NCBI GenBank assembly: GCA_026389335.1
Contig: JAPLIB010000019.1
Span: 1-54,290, forward strand
Source of the DNA: Cyanobacteriota bacterium
GTDB lineage: Bacteria; Cyanobacteriota; Cyanobacteriia; PCC-6307; Cyanobiaceae
Direction of reading: 5' to 3'
DNA: 54,290 nt
The notes under the pieces were generated by a model. That model had not been told where the DNA came from. It did not search any database and saw only the letters and a list, made by a program, of their open reading frames with translations. Position numbers and translations under genes: made by a program. Below, piece after piece: positions 8,718-14,886 of the stretch. The first letter of the stretch is position 1, and the number at the start of each line of letters is the position of its first letter.

Positions 8718-9737
8718 TCATCGCGACTTCCAGTTGCTGGGCTCTGAAAGAGTCAGCGGCCTGAGCAGAAGGGAAGCACTATGAATCGGATGGCGGGTGA
8801 TTGCCCAGCTGGCCCTGCGCAGATTGCGGATCCGCAGACCGTGGAAGAAACGTCGCATGTTCGCCCCACTATCCACGGGCTTCCAGGGTTGCTCTGGCGG
8901 CAGCCGTCCGCCTTCGACCCTGCGGCACCAGTCGATCAAGGCCAGGCTCTCAAGGGCCGGTGTATCAAGCCGGAGAGCCCACTCCAGCCGTGCCGGGTCA
9001 GGAACTACCGGTCCGCGAAGCAGCTGTAGCAGATCTACCAGGTAGCGGAAGGAATCACCACTGACCCGATTCGGATAGAACAAGGCGTGGGCACAGGCGA
9101 TGGCGATCCGATCCTCCAAACAGGGGAGCAGCACGGAGCTCCGACCACAGGCGATCGGCTTGGCATCCGACCAAAGGGTGTTGAGACGTTCAAAGCTCAG
9201 TGGAACGAGGTGGTTGGGGCGCCGATGCAAGTCCACATTCAGGCGGCCGTCGGCCGCACGGAATTCCACGGCGTGGCGGACTGGATCGTAGGGATACAGG
9301 GAAACAGCTCGAAGCCGATGGATGCCGCTGGCCTCCAGTACCGCTGCCGCAGCCGCCATCTGCTCCGGGGGCACCAGCAAATCGAGATCACCGAAGGCGC
9401 GGCTGGGTTGATCGGGATGGGCCAAGGCCTCCCCGAGACCTTTCAGCACGATGACGTCGATACCTCCTGCCTTCAGGCCCCCCGAAAGACGGTGGAACTG
9501 CCCCACCAACCAGAGGCATATCAACCGTTGTTGACGAACCACGGTGCGGAACTGGTGCCCAACAGGCCCGGCTGGGGCGCCATAGCGCTGCAACAACAGA
9601 GGCAACAGGGAATGGGATCCAGGGGGCAGGTCAACGGCTGCCGCGCCACCACCTAGGAGTTGCCCCCAGAAGTAATGGGGCTCCTGCGGGGGGCCGAACA
9701 ATGACTGGAGGATTTGTCTCTGGCCGTCATTCAACAC
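8718..9737 (-). CDS. nucleotidyltransferase-family protein (cargo)
   Basis: A predicted protein of 339 residues with a GTG start. It resembles the uncharacterised nucleotidyltransferase family (NTP_transf_5 type). The core IDVIVLKGLGEALAHPD, then RAFGDLDLLVPPEQM with the paired Asp residues of a nucleotidyltransferase fold, lie at about residues 93-126; a further DLHRRPNHLVP segment follows near 170. The C-terminal half is helical, with DRIAIACAHALFY. Relatives occur in polysaccharide or peptide-modification loci, but the substrate is not known. It is transcribed against the flanking IS66 remnants and is the only intact gene inside the composite element, so it looks like cargo. There is no signal peptide or membrane segment. 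Confidence 0.7.
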   Translation of the reverse strand: MLNDGQRQILQSLFGPPQEPHYFWGQLLGGGAAAVDLPPGSHSLLPLLLQRYGAPAGPVGHQFRTVVRQQRLICLWLVGQFHRLSGGLKAGGIDVIVLKGLGEALAHPDQPSRAFGDLDLLVPPEQMAAAAAVLEASGIHRLRAVSLYPYDPVRHAVEFRAADGRLNVDLHRRPNHLVPLSFERLNTLWSDAKPIACGRSSVLLPCLEDRIAIACAHALFYPNRVSGDSFRYLVDLLQLLRGPVVPDPARLEWALRLDTPALESLALIDWCRRVEGGRLPPEQPWKPVDSGANMRRFFHGLRIRNLRRASWAITRHPIHSASLLLRPLTLSEPSNWKSR

Positions 9738-9830
9738 GAATCTGGCACAACCAACTTCTCAATGCACCCTATCCTCCTCGCTAACAATCAACTAGACACG
9801 CCATCTTCATGCATCCTGGCCGGTGGCGCC

Positions 9831-9879
9831 AGGTAGGGAGCTTGAGCTGTTCTGATTTTTCAGCTCAAGCTCCCTACCT
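9831..9879. repeat. perfect 18-bp inverted repeat
   Basis: AGGTAGGGAGCTTGAGCT at 9831-9848 is matched exactly by its reverse complement at 9862-9879, with a 13-base spacer containing TTTTT. It lies about 95 bases before the start of the nucleotidyltransferase gene (which points away) and about 150 bases before IS66 copy B. It could be a strong hairpin acting in RNA, the collapsed ends of a further small element, or a protein-binding site. No T-tract follows on either strand, so a simple terminator is less likely. Confidence 0.75.
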
Positions 9880-10032
9880 CGCGTGCCCTCAGAGGGCCAA
9901 TATCCTGTGCGTTGATTGCCCATAAGCCTGCGCAACCCTGAGTTCCCGTTCTGTGAGCCGGATGCAGCGGCTGACCGCATTGGCGATTCGCTCGGTCATC
10001 CCAGCCATCGAGAAGCGACGGTTGAATCGGAG

Positions 10033-10692
10033 TACCCGTTCAGGGGGCGGGATTCTCGCTGCGAACATTGGCCCTGCAGAACCGTTGACCGCGGCTTGGA
10101 TCCCGTTTGCATCTCAGGGAGAGATCGGTTGCGATGACCACGCCACCGGTCGGGATATCAGAAGCAGATTGGCAGGCGACAGCAGCGGGCATCAGGGCGC
10201 TGAACTGGTCCCAGCAGCAGGAGATCCAGGTTCTCAGGCAGGAGAACGAGCAGCTCCGGACCCAGCTCACCGCCTTGGCCACCGAGCTGGCCAACCTGCG
10301 TGAGCGAATCGGCCGCCGCCCGCGCCACTCTTCCAAACCGCCCTCCAGTGACGGGCCTGGCCATCGCTGCGCGGAAAACCCTTCGGGTTGCAAGCCTCCC
10401 GAGCGGCGCAAGCGCATTGGCCGCAAGCGAGGCGGCCAGCTCGGCGATCCCGGATCCGGGCCGGAGCTGCTGCCGATTGAGCGGGTGGATGAGGTGGTGG
10501 AGGCAACTGGGCCGGGATACCTGGCAGTACCTCGAGCAGGCCTGGATTGCCCATCACCGCGCTGGCGTGATGCCCTCATTGCTGCCGGATCGCTGAGCTC
10601 GTCAGCACAAACCACGGATCAGATCTTCCTCGCGACGAGCAGTGATCCAGGAAGCAATGGCGCGGGTGATCGTCCTGATCTCTGAACGGATA
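10033..10692 (+). mobile_element. internally deleted IS66 copy B
   Basis: A 660-base derivative of an IS66-type element with both ends intact: TACCCGTTCAG at 10033-10043 and its inverted partner at 10682-10692. Inside, the transposase start is joined to the transposase tail after loss of the centre. Its right end closely matches the right end of copy A over at least 150 bases before the terminal repeat, so the two are relatives. It resembles a short non-autonomous (MITE-like) derivative. Confidence 0.75.
10134..10596 (+). pseudogene. IS66 transposase, deleted and frameshifted
   Basis: The start is a good IS66 N-terminal region from the ATG at 10134 (MTTPPVGISEADW). A leucine-rich coiled coil (QQEIQVLRQENEQLRTQL) follows, then the linker SSKPPSSDGPG and the Gly/Arg-rich hinge, up to about 10505. 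There the frame loses homology. In the next frame (+1) the family's last residues appear (DTWQYLEQAWIAHHRAGVMP), ending at 10596. The catalytic DDE core is absent, removed by a deletion of several hundred bases that also shifted the frame. A frame continuing to 10685 exists but is meaningless after the junction. Confidence 0.8.
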
Positions 10693-10703
10693 CCCCTAAG
10701 GCG
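10693..10703. repeat. right direct repeat of IS66 composite
   Basis: CCCCTAAGGCG, identical to 7730-7740 and directly abutting the right terminal inverted repeat. Together the pair brackets the composite element as expected for a target duplication. Confidence 0.65.
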
Positions 10704-10742
10704 TTGTGGGACAGAATCATTTCTGGTGGGATTCGCCTATAA
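10704..10742 (+). pseudogene. 3' end of ORF interrupted by IS66 island
   Basis: Read in frame with the segment ending at 7740, this stretch encodes LWDRIISGGIRL followed by TAA at 10740-10742. The stop overlaps the start of the A-tract of a convergent terminator, a natural place for a gene end. See the 5' part at 7570-7740. What protein this was is not recognised. Confidence 0.4.
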
Positions 10743-10767
10743 AAAAAAGCCTCCGAGTAGCGGAGGC
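10738..10767 (-). terminator. rho-independent terminator (minus strand)
   Basis: GCCTCCG (10749-10755), a 5-base loop and CGGAGGC (10761-10767) form a perfect GC-rich stem. Read on the minus strand, it is followed by a run of eight T residues (10748 down to 10741). It ends the 55-residue gene transcribed from 10959. This is the clearest terminator in the window. Confidence 0.88.
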
Positions 10768-10791
10768 CGAACAGGGTTCTGAAGTGCAGAT

Positions 10792-10959
10792 TCAGCGGCG
10801 TTCCGCTTCGGCCTGGATCTGGACCAGGCGAGCATCCTGTTGGTATTGGGCAACGCTGAGGCTGTCCTGATGGCGTAGAAGTTCGCCGTTCTTGAACACG
10901 AGTGTGTAACGTTGTTGATGGGGTTGCGAAAGCTGGGAGCGAACGTATTGGGCGGCCAT
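10792..10959 (-). CDS. small 55-residue protein, unknown
   Basis: A short gene encoding MAAQYVRSQLSQPHQQRYTL, then a middle VFKNGELLRHQDSLS and an ending AEAERR. It has an ATG start, a TGA stop and a strong terminator 25 bases downstream. Gln and Arg are abundant, and the segment RYTLVFKNGELLRHQDS looks like two beta strands with a turn. There is no signal peptide, membrane helix or recognisable domain. It lies 84 bases downstream of the Crp-family gene on the same strand, so both may share a transcript that ends at this terminator. The quality of the terminator and the codon pattern argue for a real gene, perhaps a small accessory protein of the sulfur island; that link is only positional. 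Confidence 0.6.
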   Translation of the reverse strand: MAAQYVRSQLSQPHQQRYTLVFKNGELLRHQDSLSVAQYQQDARLVQIQAEAERR

Positions 10960-11043
10960 GGCAGCAGAAAACGGTAGACGACAGAAGAGAATGTTTTGGG
11001 GCCAGGAATTCCTGGCCTCAATGAGGCATCGGGCTGAGGGAAC

Positions 11044-11613
11044 TCAGACGCCAGCAACCAGGGGCTCGATTGGAATCAGCAGATCGGCTTCACTGACCCT
11101 GCGCAGCAGCCCCAGGGCTTTATAGCGATTGAGGTTTTTGGTCACCGTCACCCGGGTCAGGCCGCAGATATCGGCCAGGGATTTATGGGTGAGGTTCATG
11201 TCTTTGAGCGAAAGGCGATACCCCTTGCTGCTCACCTGGCCGAAGCGGGTGCCAATCCAGCGCAGCAGCATCAGCAGACGATGCTCGGCGCTGCGAATGC
11301 GGTTGATCTGGAAAATCTCTTCGGTGTTGCGGATCTGATGGCGCAGAAAGGCGACAATCTCCGCCTCACTGGGATGGTATTGCTCCACCACCACGGTGGA
11401 GAGGCACTGGATTTCGACAGGCTGCAGGGAGGAATAGACGTTGGTGACCCAGTCGCCGGGGCCCCAGAGACCGAGGGTGATCGATTCGCCCTCTTCATCC
11501 CAGGCGGCGGACCGGATGTAGCCGTCCTGGATCTTCCAGTTCAGGCCTTCGGGCAGTACGTCATTGGGCAGCAGGGTGAGACGGAGTGCCTGGGGGTGGC
11601 GCGAGATGGTCAT
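11044..11613 (-). CDS. Crp/Fnr-family regulator, CysR/NtcA-like
   Basis: A 189-residue transcription factor of the Crp/Fnr superfamily. The N-terminal part (about 1-100) is a shortened cyclic-nucleotide-like beta barrel with WDEEGESITLGLWGPGDWV; a helix follows. The C-terminal winged helix holds the recognition region LTHKSLADICGLTRVTVTKNLNRYKALGLL (about 138-168). The cyclic-nucleotide-binding RxE/S signature was not seen, so the ligand may differ, as in NtcA and CysR. In Synechococcus elongatus, CysR is the Crp relative needed for the sulfur-starvation response, and this gene lies within the sulfate transport island; that makes a CysR-like role plausible but not proven. The ATG at 11613 is the only good start. 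Confidence 0.8.
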   Translation of the reverse strand: MTISRHPQALRLTLLPNDVLPEGLNWKIQDGYIRSAAWDEEGESITLGLWGPGDWVTNVYSSLQPVEIQCLSTVVVEQYHPSEAEIVAFLRHQIRNTEEIFQINRIRSAEHRLLMLLRWIGTRFGQVSSKGYRLSLKDMNLTHKSLADICGLTRVTVTKNLNRYKALGLLRRVSEADLLIPIEPLVAGV

Positions 11614-11925
11614 GGGGATCAGAGCGGGGCGAGAAGGTGTTGGTCATGGCGAGTGATTGGGCGGCCAGCGCAGTGCTGGCGGTGCGCATTCGGCGACAAC
11701 AGGACATGGGTGACAGCCGGGCTTGGGTGGTCCCGTGCAAGGTACCAAAACCATAGCACTTAAACCCCATCGGTCAAGTGTGCTTAGTGGGGCTGGCGTT
11801 GGCGGCTGGTTTGTTGGCGGCTTTCGGGTGGCGGGCTGGGGGAGCGAGGGCACTGGCCTGGGTTTCGCGGTCAGCTTTGGCGTTCCACGCCCATCGGGGT
11901 GCTGACAGGCGCGCCCGCTGGTGCC
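11614..11925. other. gap between Crp-type and Rrf2 genes
   Basis: About 310 bases upstream of the Crp-family gene, which presumably holds its promoter. Short G/C-rich repeats of GGCGGCT/GGCGGGCT type occur near 11795-11850. No gene, RNA or clear palindrome was recognised. Confidence 0.4.
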
Positions 11926-12357
11926 TCAGATGAAGTACATCGCCTGGGCCTGGATTCGTTGATCGCGCTGTTCCAGCAGGTCCTGCAGGCTGGTGCCCGA
12001 GAGGATCGCGGCGTGGGCCTGATCCAGCTGCTCCTGCAGGGCCGCGAGCACGTCGAATTCAGGGGTGTCGCGGGAGGCGGCGGCCCTGGCGCTCTGGTCG
12101 CCCTCAAGGCAGTTGACCACATCGGCAATCGTGATTTCCGCCGGCGGCCGGGCCAGCTGGTATCCCCCTTTGGGGCCGCGGATGCTGCGCAGGATGCGGG
12201 CACGGCGCAGGCTGGTGAGCATCTGCTCCAGGTAGCGGTCGGGGATGCTCTGGCGATGGGCGATCTCCGCCACCTGCAGCACGCCGCCCTGCTCGTAGAT
12301 GGCCGCCAGCTCAACCAGGGAGACGATCCCGTATTCGGTCTTGGCGCTGAAGGCCAC
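11926..12357 (-). CDS. Rrf2-family transcription regulator (second)
   Basis: A 143-residue Rrf2 protein. FSAKTEYGIVSLVELAAIYE opens the winged helix; the recognition helix is in IAHRQSIPDRYLEQMLTSLRRARIL and the wing in GPKGGYQLAR, all within residues 1-75. The rest is a helical dimerisation region. The GTG at 12357 was chosen because the protein then begins at the conserved FSAKTEYG; GGGGA lies a few bases upstream. Only one cysteine (VNCLEG) is present, so it cannot carry an IscR-type cluster alone. It is divergent from the first sulfate-binding protein gene with a 110-base gap and very likely controls it. Related Rrf2 proteins (CymR) sense cysteine status; the signal here is unknown. Confidence 0.85.
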   Translation of the reverse strand: MAFSAKTEYGIVSLVELAAIYEQGGVLQVAEIAHRQSIPDRYLEQMLTSLRRARILRSIRGPKGGYQLARPPAEITIADVVNCLEGDQSARAAASRDTPEFDVLAALQEQLDQAHAAILSGTSLQDLLEQRDQRIQAQAMYFI

Positions 12358-12435
12358 GGAGTTCCCCGGCAGCAATGCGTGGATTGTGACAGTCGCACCG
12401 CCTTGGCTGGAAGAGAAAACCGGATCCCCATCGAT

Positions 12436-12449
12436 GTAGTTGGGACTAC
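12436..12449. promoter_or_regulatory. candidate operator between Rrf2 gene and sbpA
   Basis: GTAGT TGGG ACTAC is a perfect 5-4-5 palindrome, 18 bases upstream of the sbpA start and about 80 bases from the Rrf2 start. It is a candidate binding site for the adjacent Rrf2 regulator or the Crp-family protein. Being short, it could occur by chance. Confidence 0.35.
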
Positions 12450-12467
12450 GCCCGACAGGCCGGAGCG

Positions 12468-13562
12468 ATGCATAAGTTTGACGAGTACCCCAATCGGTTA
12501 ACCGTGGTTTCTGCCTCTTCTCTTCCTGGCCGGCGCGCTGCAGCCGCTCTGGTGCTGGCAAGTCTCGCCGCCGCTCCGGTCGCCCTGTTCAGCGCCCAGG
12601 CTCTGCTGCCCCAGCAGGCCGCCGCCCAGGGCGCCCCCAAGTCGATCCTGCTGGTGAGCTACGCCGTCACCAAAGCGGCTTATGACCGCATCATCCCCAA
12701 GTTCGAGGCGGACTGGAAGCAGAAAACGGGCCAGAGCATCGATGTGAAAACCAGCTACGGCGGCTCCGGCAGCCAGACCCGGGCGGTGCTTGATGGCCTG
12801 GAGGCCGACGTGGTGGGCCTGGCCCTGGGGGCTGACGTGGAGAAGATTGAGGCCAAGGGCCTGATCAAGAAGGGCTGGGAAGCCGAGTACCCGAACCGCT
12901 CGATCATCACCAACTCGGTGGTGGCGATCTTCACCCGGCCCGGCAATCCCAAGAAGATCAACACCTGGAGCGACCTCGACAACAAGTCAGTTGAGGTGAT
13001 CACCGCCAATCCCAAGACGTCCGGTGGCGCCCGCTGGAACTTCCTCGGCATCTGGGGTTCGGTGACGCGGGGCGGCGGCACCGAAGCCAAGGCCAGGAGC
13101 TTCATCACCAATGTGTACCGCAACGTTGACGTGCTGCCCAAGGACGCCCGCGAAGCCACCGACACCTTCGTGAAGCGCCGCCAGGGAGACGTGTTGCTCA
13201 ACTACGAGAATGAGGCGATCCTGGCCAAGCGCACCGGTGAGTGGACCACCCCTTACAAGGTGCCCAGCCCCAACATCCTGATCGAAGGTCCGATTGCGGT
13301 GGTGGATCAGAACGTCGACAAGCACGGCACCCGCAAGGTGGCTGAAGCCTTCGCCAAGTTTCTGTTCAGCCCCACGGCCCAGAAGATCTTCGTGGATGAG
13401 GGCTTCCGCCCTGTCACTCCCCAGGGCAAGGCCTATGCCGCCGGCAAGTTCCCTGACGTCAAGACCTTCAAGGTGGTGGATCTTGGGGGTTGGAAGGCTG
13501 TCTCGAAGAAGTTCTTCGACAAAGGTGGTCTCTGGGATCAGATCTTCTCCCAGAGTCGCTGA
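12468..13562 (+). CDS. sbpA: periplasmic sulfate/thiosulfate-binding protein
   Basis: A 364-residue substrate-binding protein of the sulfate ABC importer. A long N-terminal signal region (about residues 1-54) contains a hydrophobic core (AAALVLASLAAAPVALF) and an Ala-rich end (QQAAAQG). The mature part starts near SILLVSYAVTKAAYDRI. Typical family stretches follow: SYGGSGSQTRAVLDGLEADVV, NPKTSGGARWNFLGIWGSV (anion-binding) and GDVLLNYENEA. No lipobox is present, so the protein should be free in the periplasm. The ATG at 12468 is used. It is divergent from an Rrf2 gene and followed 256 bases later by a paralogue. It works with CysT, CysW and CysA encoded at 3.9-7 kb. Confidence 0.93.
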   Translation: MHKFDEYPNRLTVVSASSLPGRRAAAALVLASLAAAPVALFSAQALLPQQAAAQGAPKSILLVSYAVTKAAYDRIIPKFEADWKQKTGQSIDVKTSYGGSGSQTRAVLDGLEADVVGLALGADVEKIEAKGLIKKGWEAEYPNRSIITNSVVAIFTRPGNPKKINTWSDLDNKSVEVITANPKTSGGARWNFLGIWGSVTRGGGTEAKARSFITNVYRNVDVLPKDAREATDTFVKRRQGDVLLNYENEAILAKRTGEWTTPYKVPSPNILIEGPIAVVDQNVDKHGTRKVAEAFAKFLFSPTAQKIFVDEGFRPVTPQGKAYAAGKFPDVKTFKVVDLGGWKAVSKKFFDKGGLWDQIFSQSR

Positions 13563-13795
13563 GTCTGAGTCTGGGGCTGTGGAGCCTGGGGCCGTAGCAG
13601 CTGCGCTGCTTCCAAGGCCCCTGCTGCGGCAGTCCCTGGCCCCGCGCGCACAGCTCCGGTCCTCCACCAGCTAAGGCTGTCTCCAGGCCTGGTTTCCGTT
13701 CGTCTGGCCCGTCGGCCGGCCACCCCGGTCCACCGACCGCTCGCCTCGCTGGGCCGCTTTGGCGATGAGCAGCTCCCCTGCGGGGTTAGGATAAA

Positions 13796-13806
13796 GACAA
13801 GTTGTC
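13796..13806. promoter_or_regulatory. candidate operator before second sbpA
   Basis: GACAA G TTGTC, an 11-base interrupted palindrome lying 12 bases upstream of the GTG start of the second binding-protein gene. A protein bound here would cover the ribosome binding region and block expression. This is speculative. Confidence 0.3.
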
Positions 13807-13818
13807 AATCGACTTTGC

Positions 13819-14874
13819 GTGGTTAAAGCTGTTGTGGTGGCTCCTCGCCGCCTGGGTTCCGCGCTCCTGGGTGTTCTTGTCGGCGGTCTGGCGCTGGGCG
13901 GTTGTGCCCAGTCGTCCAGCACTGGCGCTGGCGGCAAGGGTGGTGCTCAGGAGCTGTTGCTGGTGAGCTATGCCGTGACTAAAGCGCCCTATGACCGGAT
14001 CCTGCCCCAATTCCAGGCGGCCTGGAAAGCCAAGACAGGCCAGGAGCTCACCATCCGGGCGAGCTATGGCCCCTCCGGCGTGCAGACCCGCGCCATCATC
14101 GACGGCATCGAAGCGGATGTGGCCACCCTGGCCCTGGGTGGTGACGTGATGAAGTTGCAGGAGGCCCAGCTGGTGCAGCCGGGTTGGCAGGAGGAGCTGC
14201 CCCATCACAGCATCATCACCGAGTCAGTGGTGGTTTTTCTGCCCCGCAAAGGCAATCCAAAAGGTGTCAAAAGCTGGCCTGATCTGGCTAAACCCGGCTT
14301 GGCGATGGTTACAGCCAATCCCAAAACCTCCGGCGGCGCCCGCTGGAACTTTCTTGGGCTCTGGGGCTCGGTGAGCCAGACCGGCGGCAGTGAGGCCCAG
14401 GCCAGGGCATTCGTGACCAAGGTCTATCGCCAGGTGGACAATCTGCCCAAGGATTCGCGCGAAGCCGCCGACCTGTTCCTGAAGCGTGGAATCGGCGATG
14501 TGCTGCTCACCTACGAAAATGAGGCGCTCCTTGCCCGCCGCGAGGGCTTGCTCGAAAGTCCGTTCGTGGTGCCGTCGCCCAACATCCGCATTGAAGGGCC
14601 GGTGGTGGTGATTGATCGTAATGTCGATCGCCGCGGCACACGCAAGGCCGCCGAAGCGCTGGCCACCTACCTGGGCGGTCCGGCCGCCCAGAAGATCTTT
14701 GCCGAGGAGGGCTTCCGCCCGGTGAACCCCAGCGTCTGGGCCCAGGTGAAGGATCGTTTTGCCCCCGTAGCCCAGCTGTACAGCGCCGCCGATTTCGGCG
14801 GCTGGACCAAAATCGATACCACCTTCTTCAGCAAGGGCGGACTGTGGGATCAGCTGTTCGCCTCCACCCGCTGA
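13819..14874 (+). CDS. sbpA: sulfate/thiosulfate-binding lipoprotein
   Basis: A second sulfate-binding protein of 351 residues, clearly a paralogue of the preceding one; the shared stretches include LLLVSYAVTKAPYDRI and NPKTSGGARWNFLGLWGSV. It differs in its N-terminus: a short hydrophobic segment ends in LALGGC, a lipobox with Cys29, so it is expected to be lipid-anchored. The GTG at 13819 is the start. The C-terminal region (DFGGWTKIDTTFFSKGGLWDQLF) matches the first copy. It may have a different affinity or prefer thiosulfate; that is inference. The next gene (glutamine amidotransferase) starts 12 bases after the stop, so the two may be co-transcribed. Confidence 0.92.
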   Translation: MVKAVVVAPRRLGSALLGVLVGGLALGGCAQSSSTGAGGKGGAQELLLVSYAVTKAPYDRILPQFQAAWKAKTGQELTIRASYGPSGVQTRAIIDGIEADVATLALGGDVMKLQEAQLVQPGWQEELPHHSIITESVVVFLPRKGNPKGVKSWPDLAKPGLAMVTANPKTSGGARWNFLGLWGSVSQTGGSEAQARAFVTKVYRQVDNLPKDSREAADLFLKRGIGDVLLTYENEALLARREGLLESPFVVPSPNIRIEGPVVVIDRNVDRRGTRKAAEALATYLGGPAAQKIFAEEGFRPVNPSVWAQVKDRFAPVAQLYSAADFGGWTKIDTTFFSKGGLWDQLFASTR

Positions 14875-14886
14875 GGCCCCTGCCCC

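Larger units (their letters stand above)
7741..10692 (+). mobile_element. composite IS66-type element with cargo gene
   Basis: A 2952-base unit bounded by terminal repeats TACCCGTTCAG (7741-7751) and, inverted, TATCCGTTCAG (10682-10692). Two further copies mark inner boundaries: inverted TACGCGTTCAG at 8660-8670 and TACCCGTTCAG at 10033-10043. It thus holds two IS66-like copies in the same orientation (7741-8670 and 10033-10692). Each has both ends but a wrecked transposase, and between them is a 1.36-kb cargo with a nucleotidyltransferase gene and a perfect 18-bp inverted repeat. Flanking 11-bp direct repeats suggest it moved as one piece. It sits between the two halves of the sulfate island. 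Movement would now need a transposase from elsewhere. Confidence 0.65.
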
